Source: Epiperipatus broadwayi (Eukaryota; Onychophora; Udeonychophora; Euonychophora; Peripatidae). From it: a DNA stretch of 64,000 nt. Positions within the stretch are counted from its first letter, which is position 1; every line of letters begins with the position of its first letter. Both the position numbers and the translations under genes were made by a program. This document shows positions 21,731-33,189 of this stretch, in pieces. The notes below the pieces were generated by a model, which saw only the letters and a list, made by a program, of their open reading frames with translations, searched no databases and was not told where the DNA came from. The stretch spans positions 34,170,706 through 34,234,705 of the forward strand of contig JAQFVV010000002.1 in NCBI GenBank assembly GCA_028023455.1. The letters run 5' to 3'.

Positions 21731-22525
21731 AAGTAAAATGAAAATGTTTTGTAGATTGTAGTTTACGGATAATAAAAGAATAGCCGAAATAGTATTTAAT
21801 TTGGTTATGAGTAAAGGGCAGGCAACAAGATCAATAAGAAAAGTAATGCAGTATGTGAAAGATTTGGATAAAGAATTTATATCAGTATATTTGTACAAAA
21901 GATGGGATGATTGTGTTAGGAGGATTGTTGAGTGTTATAGTGGTAAGGAATGGGATAAAAGAATAGATTTATTAATAAAGAATAGGGCGTTAGAGAGATG
22001 GAGAACTAGTATAGAGAGAAAAAAGAGTTTAAATATATAAAGAAGTAAACAGAATATTAGGTGGGAGTTAATATATGATAATAGTAAGGAAAGTAGTTTA
22101 TTAATTTAAGGCTTGAATGTGATCTTTAGAAACAAGAGAATATACATGTAAATGAAAAAATAGGGGTGATTTAGTCTGTAAATTGTGTAAGGAAGGAATA
22201 GAAAATACTAGGCATCTGTTAATTGAATATAAATGCTTGAAAACAGAAGGGATACAAATAATGGAGTTATGGAAGAATAAATATGAAAAAGGTGATTATA
22301 CAGAAAGTGGATTATTGGTTTTTATGCTGGGTTTGGGAAAAGATAAGGGGGATTTAGATATAAAGGCCATAGAGTTGTCAAAGATTATGTTGTGGAAATG
22401 GGATGGAGCAGATTATGGGAAGGCTTAGGGTGGGGAATGGAAGGGGGAGGTAAAGTGGCTAACAGATTTCTTTGGGCATAGTTGCTGAGGGATTTTTAAG
22501 GAGAATTCACAATACATCACATCAC
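21731..22525 (+). pseudogene. 3' end of a LINE with CCHC tail and (CACATC)n terminus, copy 1
   Basis: Two frames carry coding sense. One, at 21801-22040, ends ERWRTSIERKKSLN. The second, at 22183-22428, has CKEGIENTRHLLIE and later MLGLGKDKGDL and KIMLWKWDGADYGK. The zinc knuckle loses its last cysteine here (tyrosine replaces it). The copy ends with GGGCATAGTTGCTGAGGGAT and ACATCACATCAC. RT motifs are absent, so it is 5'-truncated, and the clade is not determined. Confidence 0.7.
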
Positions 22526-23824
22526 TGTTTTAACAGCGTGTGTAAGCACAAGAAATAGTGATCATGTGATATGTTTTTAGACTTAACTTAATTATCACAA
22601 ATAAAAAATAGAATAAACATTTAGAAACAAAAAAAATATGTAAAAATATTAGTATTACTAATAATTAATTCCAAAGAAAAGGTAAGACTGCAAAAATTAT
22701 AAAAATCAATACAAACTTAATATATGATAAACCACAAATTTGCACACAGACTCAAAATAAAAAATTGGGATCAAATAAGCTCAGATGAATACAAAAATTA
22801 AAAGACACTTCTTCTGGCATTTAATTGCTAACTACTTTTACAAAAAATTCACAGTCATATCCAATTCAATTAACCTTCTGATTATGGATAAAAACAATTA
22901 CTAGTTAACTTCATCCTAATTATCAGAGATTTTCTGACTTACTGTCAGATTCTACAAAAGACTAAGCATTTCTCAAACTTTTTAAATGGCATATATATGT
23001 TTGAGTGTATGTAATCTTACTACTATTTATTTTTCTTTTAAAATGTATGTTTTGAATAATAACCTTTTGGATGCCAATATCCTAATATATCAATTATTGC
23101 TCAGTATTCAAGCCACTGAAAGTCTTCTAAGTGATGTGAAAAAGCTTTCAGATATGAAAATTAACTGTGAATAACAACTAAATAGTACTTAATAAAGATT
23201 ATCTCCTGCTTCCTAGTAGATTACAATTCTTACTTCATTACAGGTGACATACTTTTTCTGATGCCGTCTTTTCTGTTTTTCTTCTTTCTACACTCACTTT
23301 TTAATGTAGGTTCTAATCAGTATTAACCTCTTATGCCATTAATTGTGAAAATGGAATTTTGTTGTGAAACCACATTTTCATTTTTCACTACATTCACAGT
23401 ATTTCTGACTGTGTTCTTTCCAGCTCTTTTTGATGGAGACCAATTTAATAGACTGCAGCCTTTACTTGTGATCTTTGCTTGAAGCTGTACAATAACTAAT
23501 AAGATTATTTGGACAAGAGTTTCAGTTGGAAAATATTATATGTTTAAAAAGCCCTGTTTAGAAATTCCCTTGCCTATCATAAAAATGGAAGTCCATAAAT
23601 ATGATATAAAAATGGTATGAGACATACAATCTGGATAAAGCTGCTGTATAAGACAGATTTCTCATTAAAGTTACAGAAATAATATTGCTTGTATTAATAG
23701 TGATTAAGGAGGATAAGTATTATAAAACCATGTTTTTACTAAATAAAAGTGCATGAATGTGCAATCTTTACTTAATACAAACTTTTCAAGACCATTATAG
23801 AAGGAAGCACTGGTGAATAAAAAT
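22526..23824. other. Non-coding, nothing recognised
   Basis: AT-rich. AAATAGTGATCATGTGATAT at about 22555 is a leftover family B end. The 62-residue ORF at 22986-23174 lacks features. Confidence 0.4.
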
Positions 23825-23882
23825 AATTGCTGAGAGATTCCTGACTCCGTTTAAGGAGATGTCACACTATATCACATCACGT
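23825..23882 (+). mobile_element. 3' tip of the same LINE family, copy 2
   Basis: Only TTGCTGAGAGATTCCTGACT, CCGTTTAAGGAGATGTCACA and the ATCACATCACGTC tail remain. The next copy begins directly at its tail. Confidence 0.7.
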
Positions 23883-24337
23883 CAAAAAAATAAAATAAGG
23901 AAAGTAGTTTATTGTTTAAGACTCAAACAGGATCTTTAGCAAAAAGAGAATATATGTGTAAATGAAAAAATATGGGTGATTTAGTCTGTAAATTGTGTAA
24001 GGAAGGAATAAAAAATATTAGGTATCTGTTAATTGAATGTAAATGCTTGAAAACAGAAAGGGTACAAATAATGAAGTTATGGAAGAATAAATATGAAAAA
24101 AGTGATTATACAGAAAGTGGGTTATTGTTTTTTATGCTGGGTTTGGGAAAAATAAGTAGGATTTAGATATAAAGGCCATAGAGTTGATAAAATTATGTTG
24201 TGGAAATGGGATGAAGCAGAATATAGAAAAATGTAGAGTGGGGAATAGAAGATAAAGTGGCTAACAGGTTTTCTCTGGGCATAGTTGCTCACAGATTCAT
24301 GACTCCATTTAAGGAGAAGTCACAGTGCATCACATCA
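23883..24337 (+). pseudogene. 3' end of the same LINE family, copy 3
   Basis: The ORF at 23972-24166 contains CKLCKEGIKNIRYLLIEC; the histidine of the C-X2-C-X8-H-X4-C knuckle is tyrosine here. A frameshift after FMLGLGK ends the frame. The copy closes GGGCATAGTTGCTCACAGAT ... GAAGTCACAGTGCATCACAT. It follows copy 2 head to tail. Confidence 0.75.
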
Positions 24338-25357
24338 AAGAAATTAAGTGTTTTCATATAATAAATAGGATGTATCTAGAATTGTATGGAAGAAAGTGAT
24401 GGTAGTAGGGTTAACAAATGGTAATGATGATTTATGTGTTAGTAAAGGAGTATTAGATTACTTGGAAAAAGTACAAAGAGAAGTAGGAAGACATCCATTA
24501 GATGCAAATGTATGGACAGCAAAGGAAGCAATTCAAAGAGAATGGGAGGTCAAGTTTTTATATGAGGGAGCAAAAAGCAAAATAAAAATGTTCAGTAGAT
24601 TGCAGTTGATGGATAATAAAATAATAGCCAAAATAGTATTTAATTGAATTATGACTAAAGTGCAGATAACAAGATGGGTGAGAAAGGTAATGTGGTATGC
24701 AGAAGATTTGATAAAGAATTTATGGCAGTATACTTGCACAAATGATGAATGCTTGTGTTAGGAGAATTATTGAGTATTATAGTGGTAAGGAATGGAATAG
24801 AAGAATAGATGCATTAATAAAGTATAGGGAATTGGAGAAATGGAGAAGTAGTATGGAAAGTAAAAAGGGTTTAAATGTATATAGAAGTAAATGAAATATT
24901 GGGTGCGAGTGAAAGTAGTTTACTGTTTAAGGCTCAAACGGGATCTTTAGCAACAGGGAATTATACATGTAAATGGAAAAACGTGGGTGATTTAGTCTGT
25001 AAGTTATGTAAGGAAGGTATAGAAAATATTAGGCATCTGTTAATTGAATGTAAATGCATGAAATCAGAAAGGATACAAATAATAAAGTTGTTGGAAGAAT
25101 AAATATAAGGAAAGTGATTATACCAAAAGTGGGTTATTGATTTTTATGCTGGGTTTGGGGAAAAATAGGGAGAGTTAGATATAAAGGCTGTGGAGTTGAC
25201 AAAGATTATGTTGTGGAAATGGGATGGGGCAGAATATGGGAAAACCTGCAGTGAGAATGGAAAGGGATGGTATAGTGGCTAACAGGTTTCTCTGGGCATA
25301 GTTGCTGAGAGATTTTCTGACCCTATATAAGAAGTCACAGTGCATCACATCACATCA
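24338..25357 (+). pseudogene. 3' end of the same LINE family, copy 4 (longest)
   Basis: 24396-24647 encodes GLTNGNDDLCVSKG ... RLQLMDNKIIAKIVFN. After frame breaks, 24875-25102 encodes LLFKAQTGSLATGNYTCKW and an intact knuckle CKLCKEGIENIRHLLIEC (C-X2-C-X8-H-X4-C). It ends TCACAGTGCATCACATCACA. It lies directly downstream of copy 3 in the same orientation. Of these copies it covers the most upstream coding sequence. Confidence 0.75.
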
Positions 25358-25520
25358 AAATTTAAGATTAATATAATTGTTTTTACTAAAACTCATTTTC
25401 TACAGAAAAGTTTTATAGAAAATGGAGGTGGCCACAAAATTTATTTGAAGGGCAAATCAATCAATGAAAAAAGAATCCATGATATTAGATTTTGTGTAAA
25501 GACTAATTTAGTATGTATTT

Positions 25521-25785
25521 ATAGAACTATTTCCATCATCTGATATATGTATTGAATGTCTTTAGAAAAATTTAACTTTGTTTAAATGTTTCAATTACAT
25601 TCAATTGTTAGTAATAGCACGCAGGTTAGTATATGCACAAAGTTTCTAATGGTATTATTCTCCTCTCCTTTTTCAGGTGTTTCTGGTCTGAGCAGAGACA
25701 GTACTAGCATAGGAATCAAACCTGAACCCTTAGATTATTGAATATTGAATTTTGAGATAACACTCTAACCAACTGAGCAACCCTC
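25521..25785 (-). mobile_element. tRNA-derived SINE (family G)
   Basis: On the minus strand the head reads GCTCAGTTGGTTAGAGTGTT, an excellent A box, with GGTTTGATTCC as a slightly decayed B box at about 25711. Then come the shared body (CAGAAACACCTGAAAAAGGA) and a 3' end GATGATGGAAATAG. It matches the fuller copy at 42655-42921. Confidence 0.8.
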
Positions 25786-26345
25786 GAAACATTATGTATA
25801 TACTAATCTGTGTGATATTACTAACAGTTGAATGAAATTGGACTATTTAAATAAATTTACAAAAAACATTCAATATTAGATGATGGAATCATTCAGTACA
25901 TAAATACAACTACAATATCATCATCACAAATGTTTAGGAAAACACTTTAATTTAGTATCTTTTATTTTTGAATTCTTCATTGCACCAATGAAAAGCTAAT
26001 GGTATTAAAACATGGCTGCTTATTTTAATAGTGGATATGCATCAACATTAGACCTAAAGCATTAAAAGAAATGTTTTAATTTCTGTGATAGCAATTATTA
26101 CATCAACATTATTAAAAGTTGTTTTTTTTTTTGTTTTGGTGACATTAATGTCAATGTTTGTACAAATAACAGCCTTTGGCCAAAAGTTATTGAACGTAAA
26201 GGTATGAGTGCTGTAAATTCAACTGGTTTGGTGATAATGAACTTTTGTGTAACACGAATTGTCTATCACAAATACTTTGTTTAGGCAGAAAAATCATGAA
26301 ATAAAAACATGGATGCATCCACCATTCACAACCATGTCATTTAAC
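25786..26345. other. Non-coding, nothing recognised
   Basis: AT-rich, with a T-run near 26120. No gene is seen. Confidence 0.4.
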
Positions 26346-26361
26346 ATATTATTTTATACTT

Positions 26362-26459
26362 TTTTTTCTCATGTGTCATAGTATTAGCCAGGAAGCGAAC
26401 CCGGGACAACTACTTATAAAGTAGCCATCGCTGACCTCTCAACCACCAATGCTTGACAA
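26362..26459 (-). mobile_element. tRNA-derived SINE (family H) with perfect target duplication
   Basis: Plus-strand landmarks are TCATGTGTCATAGTATTAGC, GGAAGCGAACCC (B-box complement) and GACCTCTCAACCACCAATGC. ATATTATTTTATACTT is duplicated at 26346-26361 and 26460-26475. A short T run at the left end is its A tail. Confidence 0.88.
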
Positions 26460-26475
26460 ATATTATTTTATACTT

Positions 26476-27174
26476 AAGTGTCAGAATACAAAAGACATAA
26501 ATATTACATGATCATTTACAAGTATATGTTGTTGGGTGGATCATAGATTATTATACTTCAAAATTAAATTGGTAAAGGAATTTTAAAATATGTCTTATTC
26601 CAATCATTATCTCAAGAAAACTGATATTTATTTTTTATAAATATATTATTTATTATGAATTCCAACAACTATTATCATTAAAATGGTTAATTTGGATTTT
26701 TAGAATTGTTATATGAGGTATGGAATTATCTTTTATTGTGGGTACAATTAAATTTTATTTTTTGATTTGACTAAAAGGAAGAATGAGAATTCGTTTTCTG
26801 GTAGTAATTAAATGTAAACTTAGGTCCGCTCTTTTTGGCAGAATAATAAATTAAATGTGAATTTCATAATAATATAATTTAAAGGTAGATATGTAATGAG
26901 TGACAATAAGGCTACATTTGCTGATTGTGGCCACTCTAAAATTTTAATGCACTGGAAGTAATACATGGACTTGAAAACAGTATTGAAACTTATTAAATCT
27001 AGCATTGATATTCTTGTAAATAATATTTGATACTTTGAATAAGTTAATGGCATGTTTTAATATTTATTTGAATAACAATACAAAAATTGAAACAATGGTT
27101 TTTAATCATATATACATTTTATCTAGTCAGTTAGATTTGGACAAAGATATCCAAGTGAAGTCAAAGTAGTTCCT
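26476..27174. other. Non-coding, nothing recognised
   Basis: AT-rich. A 77-residue minus-strand ORF (26820-27053) has no recognisable signature. Confidence 0.4.
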
Positions 27175-28760
27175 ATGTAACCTTAAAAGGGGAAAGAGTT
27201 CTGATGAGATATTGGGAGAATCTTTAAAGTATGGAGGTGGTCATATTTCAGCCCAGAATTATTGGTATTTTTTTAGGAATATATGGACCCATGAAGTTCT
27301 GCTCCTTCATCTTAAGGGCTTCTGTTGTTCCAATTTTTAAAAATAAAGAGAATAGACAAGTATTCAATAATTACTGTAGAATATCATTATTATCTCTACT
27401 GCAAAGGTACTTACAATGATTTTGTTGAATAGGTTGCTTCCAATTGTAGATGAATAGTTGTCAATGACTCATGGTTATAAACAATGCAGAGACTAAACTC
27501 TCCATACAGTAGTGCCACTCAGTGAAAGCCAGAGTAATCAATGGATGCAATAAAGGTGATCATGTGATGTTTAGTGGTTTTAAAAAATCAAGATAGAATA
27601 TAAACATGGATTTTGTTGTCAAACAAATGCAATACAAGTGTTGGGAATAAACAAGTAATTCATATATTATTTTTAGTGATTTTTTTTCAAGGCGTTTCAT
27701 CAATTATTTAAACAATTTTATGGCATTGTTTGAAATTAGTTAGCTTTTCATCAACATCTTCTTCATGATGGAATGAGAGGAAGTGTTATTACTCCAAGTA
27801 AAGTCTAAGACATTTTAAGGACATGAATGTGCTCTAACATGGTTTATGGTTTTTATAACAGTGATCTTTGGAACTTTTATAGAAGAATTAATGAGAGATC
27901 AATATACTATATGGAATTGATGATTGAATTTTTAATATGATTCAATTAAAAGTGAAAACCAGAAGTTCTTCTTGGATTATGGATTTTCATTATGTTGATA
28001 ATTGTGCTATTTTTTCTAGTTCAAAAGTCAATCTATAGAATATATTTAATATATTGAATGCAATATAGACTTTGATTCAATAATTAACATTTAAAAACTC
28101 AAGTTTCTTATCAACCCTTGGGAGAAAAAAACAACCTCAGCATTTTTTAACTTGGATGGTTATCAATTCTGAAAACATAAGCCAATTTAAATATCTTCAC
28201 AGTCATATAAATAAAAAGGTGGACTTTGGTATTTAGTATAGATTCTAATGTGCTGCTTCTTATTTCACATAATTTATTATATGGAAGTGAGATATGGACA
28301 TCCTATCAATACAACATAAAGGCGTCAGAAAAGTTTTATCTAAGGACATTCCATAAAATTTGAAAAATATAATGACAATACTATAAAACTAATCCACATA
28401 TCCTTCAATTTGCTCAATGTCTATAGAATCCATTATTTATAATCTCATCTTTGATGAATTCGACATGTAAAATGAATGAACAATAGAAGACTTTCTAAAA
28501 GGGTTTTTATTGGTGAAGTTGAGTATAGTTTTCATAGGCAAGATAAACCCTGTTTATATCATAAGGATGATCTCAAAGACATTTGAAATGTTGGTTGTTT
28601 CCATTGGGAATATTGTGGTGAAGATTAGAATAGAGTAGAGAATTATTATTAGGTATGATATTGAAATATGTCAGAAAGAAAAATTTTCTGCAGAAGAAGT
28701 TAAAAGACAGCTCACAAAATATCAAATAGGAAAACAGTTCAGCATATTCTATAACCCATT
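27175..28760 (+). pseudogene. Badly decayed LINE reverse transcriptase
   Basis: Motifs appear in the right order in shifting frames: VVPIFKNKENRQVFNNYCR then ISLLSLL (the 'VPIFKK..NYRPISLLS' region, about 27330-27400); YVDNCAIFSS where active enzymes have YADD (about 27990); SQFKYLHSHINKKVDFG (about 28180); and LLYGSEIWTSYQYNIKASEK then FYLRTFHKI (about 28270-28360). The second aspartate of the catalytic pair is changed and many stops intervene. A family B fragment is inserted at about 27483-27581. It is not the same family as the RTE at 56-59 kb. Clade unknown. Confidence 0.65.
27483..27581 (+). repeat. Family B fragment nested in the decayed LINE
   Basis: AAACTCTCCATACAGTAGTG, AGTAATCAATGGATGC and GGTGATCATGTGATGTTTAG are family B ends with the middle deleted. 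Confidence 0.7.
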
Positions 28761-28839
28761 TGTGGATTGCAGATTGGTTTATTCACTCACCATAAAATTA
28801 TTTAGATCTAGAATTTATTTTTGGATGGCCATACTCATT

Positions 28840-29676
28840 TATAATGACTGATGATGATATTAATTGTTTTAAGTTTACTCAAGCTTTCCTGTTTTGTATT
28901 AAAGTATATATATTCATAAATTACTGATTTCAGAAATTTCTTAAACATTACATTGTTTGAAAGTAAAGAGAACGCTTCCATTGTTATTGTTAGAAGAATT
29001 ATTCTTATATCTTCTGTTTTACTTTTTTTGAATTTCTTCATATATTCATATATATTACTTTTTTATAAAACTTCTCATATACACTCTAATGTAATTTTTA
29101 TAATTCTTCCTTTATTTTTCTTAGAGTTTTGACTATTCTTCAGTCTTCATCAGAGCTTTTTGTAATCTTCTTTCTCCTTTTTACATTGGAAGGTTAATAC
29201 ATTGTACAGGCTTAAACCTGCATTTATATATGTAATATATGCGGGTTCGAACTCAGACTTTCACACGACCCACCACTATCAGTGCCATCTCATATTTCTG
29301 ACTCACCTGATCACACACATGTTGAAAAGATAAATAATCACCAATATACGTATTTCATGCTAAACCAGCAATCATCAGTTGGTCTAGATTACTATCCTCA
29401 TATATATATATATAATCAGTTCTTGGAAGGTTATAAAAAACTCTGATGAAGACTGCAGGGCAGTCAAAACTGTTAGAAAAATAAAGGAAGATTTGCAAAA
29501 TTGCATTAGAGTGTATATGAGGAATTTTATTAAAAAAGTAATATACATTGTTATTGTTTTAACATGATAACTTAATTTAACCTTTAATTTTTTGTTAATG
29601 TGCATTCTTAAAAAAATTATAGGGATTGTAAAATTTGCATGGATGATTAAATGATATTTGGCACTCAAACACTAAG
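28840..29676. repeat. Family F inverted repeat interrupted by a family C piece
   Basis: 29050-29160 (ACTTCTCATATACACTCTAA ... TTCAGTCTTCATCAGAGCTT) is mirrored by 29430-29548 (CTCTGATGAAGACTGCAGGG ... GAGTGTATATGAGG). Between them, 29222-29415 holds a family C half (GGGTTCGAACTCAGACTTTC ... ACCAGCAATCATCAGTTGGT). The element matches 8225-8640. Confidence 0.6.
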
Positions 29677-30300
29677 TTCATTTCTACATACTTATTTTTA
29701 ATTGCAAAGTGGAAATAACTACTTCCCATGGAATTTTGTAGTGTCAAGATTAAAGTAGAGTCAAAAACCAATGGAAAGAGAGAAGATAGAATGATACCAT
29801 TCTCTCTTTGAGCTCTGTTGTTATATTAGCTTAGTTTTTTATTTGGTTATCGTTTAATACAGTAGAATTTGTCTATTGTTTTAATTTATGTATAGACTAA
29901 ATGTTTTGCAATGATCGTTAATATATTCAAAAGATGAAGAACGAGTCTTACTTTTGACAACCTTCTGAACATTAAGTGAATTACTAGTTTTTTTAATGAT
30001 TATAATAATAAATAAATAACTTCTAAATATTTGTAATTGCAAAGTGGAGATTCTTCATCCTTTGAATATATTAATGGCGATTAGAAAATATTTAGTCTGC
30101 ACATAAATTAAAATAATAGACAAAAATCACATTATAATTTAAAAACCAATAACAACAGAGCCTAAAGATAGACTGATTTCATTATATCTTTTCACTGTTT
30201 TTGATGCTACATAAATCTTGACGTTACTTAACTTCCGGGAGATTGTTACTTCCGCTTTGCAATTATAGATATTTAGAAGTTACGACTATTTACTACATTC
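29677..30300. repeat. Fold-back element (family J)
   Basis: AATTGCAAAGTGGAAATAAC at 29701 and ACTTCCGCTTTGCAATTATA at 30248 are inverted ends. AAAACCAATGGAAAG, TAGACTAAATGTTTTGCAAT and ATATATTCAAAAGATGAAGA are mirrored at 30050-30150. The centre carries an extra copy of the end (TGTAATTGCAAAGTGGAG, about 30033). No coding content. Confidence 0.55.
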
Positions 30301-30589
30301 TTATTTTATAAATAAATAAATTAATAAACATTATAGAAGTGAATACTAATTCAATACCACCAATTTTTTATCATTTAAACATTCATTTTTTAAAAAAACG
30401 AATAACTTATCAGACATAAATATTGAATAATTTTTAGATATGAATGTTGTCCTCCGTACAGATTTTGAAAAGTTCCTAACAAGTAATGTTCAAATGTTAT
30501 ACATTTAAAAAAATTACTGGTTTTTATCATTTCCCGTACTGATATTAAACTAGTTCTGCTAATTCTACACAACTTACCAAATATCACAT

Positions 30590-30815
30590 GATCACCATTT
30601 CTCATCCTTGCTCATAACTGTTATTAAAACAGGCAAAACTCTCCATACAGTAGTGCAGTGCTCTCAGATCCAAGGCTCCTCACTAACGAAAGCCACAAGC
30701 TAGAAACTAGTCTGGGGATATTGGACGAGTAGGCACTAGATAGGAATTTTATGCACAAGCCTTCTGGCATCCATTGATTACTCTGGGTGGCGCTGCTGTG
30801 TGGAGAGTTTTGTCT
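30590..30815 (-). repeat. Family B copy with outer end
   Basis: It begins ATCACATGATCACCATTTCT and CTGTTATTAAAACAGGCAAA, then has the central body in reverse orientation, ending GTGGAGAGTTTTGTCTG. The left end shows the longest form of the family's terminus. Confidence 0.75.
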
Positions 30816-31009
30816 GTTTGTTTAACTTACTACTTTTTTTAATTCAGGCTATTTTTAGCACCCCAAACATATTATCCTTTTCCAAGTGAACTCCTATCTC
30901 AAATACAGTTCCAAGGAGGCTTATTGTTAATTGTATTTCTTCACATAAGATCACAACTAAGGATTCTGAATGTTAAACTTATTATAACATTAGTATTATC
31001 AATATGTGG

Positions 31010-31155
31010 AAGGCTTTGAATGCTTTTGAGTAGTAATAATAGCTTGGACATGTTTGCTATTGTTTTCTTTTCAACCAGCAGAACAAGTCTTATTGGTTGC
31101 TACATGTGAGCACATCCTGCCCATAGATTTGATTTCATTTATATAATGGTGATCA
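31010..31155 (-). repeat. Inverted copy of the small MITE at 12.6 kb
   Basis: TAGCTTGGACATGTTTGCTA, TTGTTTTCTTTTCAACCAGC and TTGATTTCATTTATATAATG correspond to the 12603-12757 element in reverse order for the interior and in the same sense at the right end. Confidence 0.45.
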
Positions 31156-31316
31156 CATTTAATAATTAATATATATATAATAGTAATATATAAAGTCAGA
31201 TGTCATATGACTTATATATATATATGCTTATAGTAGCATTTATCATAAAAAAAAAATTAAAAAAACTTGTTTAGAGCTTACTAGCATGCTCTTAATTTAT
31301 ATACTGTATATATTAA

Positions 31317-31488
31317 AAGGAGGTTACTTTGACAACAATTCGAAATTGTTGGTTGTTATTGATATTGGGATTGTCTAAGTGTTGATTGGTTTTAATGATA
31401 TATATATATTGTTAAAAGGAGGTTGCCTTGACAACAGTTTGAAATTGTTGATTGTTATTGATATTGGGATTGTCTAAGTGTTGACTGA
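31317..31488 (+). repeat. Two direct family A half elements
   Basis: TTAAAAGGAGGTTACTTTGA to GTGTTGATTGG (about 31313-31390) and TTAAAAGGAGGTTGCCTTGA to GTGTTGACTG (about 31411-31485) are side by side, separated by (TA)n. Each equals one arm of the fold-back form. Confidence 0.7.
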
Positions 31489-31679
31489 TTTAATAATATA
31501 TATATATGTTAGATGGTACAATCTAATTAGTAATGAAGTTCATAAGTGAAGATAGTGGAATGATTTTCAAATATGAGTAACTACAATTAGAATGACGTAA
31601 TGTTTATATTGGTATGACCGACTACAATATTAAATCCAAGAAGGCGTTTGAGCATTCCATCATTGGTTTTTTAATGAAA

Positions 31680-31945
31680 TGAATGGTTGAATAGTTGAGT
31701 GGTTAAGAAGATTGAAGCCTGTCCAATAAAGTTTGAGGAATTGCTATCTTAATATAAATCGGTCATTGATTGTATATATGTGTGGGAGATTATGGTCTGG
31801 CCCAACTGATGAGAGCTGGTCCTGCATGGAATACATACATTGAATATTATGCATTTTTTCACATGTGTGCGGTTATGTAAATAGGTTGTTTGAAATGAAG
31901 TGGAGGATGAATAGACTGAAAAATCCTAAATTCAAATCCCTCTAT
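31680..31945 (+). repeat. Family C half element
   Basis: It contains AGATTGAAGCCTGTCCAATA, CCCAACTGATGAGAGCTGGT and CACATGTGTGCGGTTATG, the right arm of the family C element. It ends near AATTCAAATCCC. Confidence 0.65.
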
Positions 31946-32356
31946 TTAATTAAGCAATAATTATATGCATATAAAAACCTATTAATATATCCATAAAACA
32001 ATATGCAGTGAGATAGTTTTTGATGTATTTCTTCTAGTTAACTTGTACGTGGATATTTATATAATCCCAAAAATAATGGAATTAAAAAAAAAGATCTAAC
32101 GCTAATAAAAAATTGGATAAATTGAATTATTTTCTTATTTCGATACATGTTAATAATTTCAATTTCTACTTGTAACATTCTAGTCGCTTTTAGGGATTTT
32201 AAAAAAACTTATAAATTAATGGAAAAATGAAATTATTTAAGTATGTGCTGATCTAATACGTTATCGATCACAATTTTTCCGGTAGATTCTATAGAAATGA
32301 TAAACTTAATTTCCCTAACATCATCATAGAAGCTGTAGAGATAAACAAGTCCTATA
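31946..32356. other. Non-coding, nothing recognised
   Basis: AT-rich DNA before the microsatellite block. Confidence 0.4.
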
Positions 32357-32502
32357 AGAGAGAGAGAGAGGGGGGGAGAGAGAGAGGGGGAGGGAGGGAG
32401 AGAGAGAGGGAGAGAGAGGGAGGGAGAGAGAGGGAGAGGGAGAGAGAGGGAGAGAGAGGGAGAGGGAGAGAGAGAGGGAGAGAGAGAGAGAGGGAGAGAG
32501 AG

Positions 32503-32503
<1 letters not shown>
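32357..32503. repeat. GA/GGGAGA-rich microsatellite
   Basis: An unbroken purine tract of about 147 bp made of GAGAGA and GGGAGA words on the plus strand. Confidence 0.9.
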
Positions 32504-32652
<149 letters not shown>

Positions 32653-33189
32653 TGAATGACAGAATTTAATTTATAAAGTATTATAACTTTATCTTTCTGC
32701 CAACTACATATAATATTAATATCATTTACATTTTTTATTAATTTTACAATGCTATTTTCATCTTTAGAAAATGGATAACTGTGTTCTGAAAAAGATTGCT
32801 GGGACAATCAAAACCGTCAATACTGGATTGTAAAAAGCAATGTAAAAGTAATAAAGAACGTAAATAAGATTACATAAATTTATGTTAAGTGAAAAATATT
32901 TTTTTAACAGGTTGAATGGTTGTGGCGTTAATCTTACTAGTGGCAGCTGATTCATTGAAATTTTGTATTCTTTTTTAAATTGCAGTAAGACTCAGTGGAC
33001 TATGCATGTGGCTATACCATTGGTCTCTGCACTTTCTTTTTCTTTTTTGATATGTATATGCCATATTTTTCTCTGACAAAAAATGAAATTTTTATTAATT
33101 TTTTTATGAATAAGGTCATTTATTATTTTTTTGACCAATTTATTACATTGTATGGAAAAAATAGTATGTAGAGAAAACAAACGGCAAAA
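32653..33189. other. Leader region of the piggyBac remnant
   Basis: AT-rich, with AGATTGCTGGGACAATCAAA at about 32793, weakly like the family F core. A TTAA near 32929 could mark a transposon end but no matching right end was found. Confidence 0.35.
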
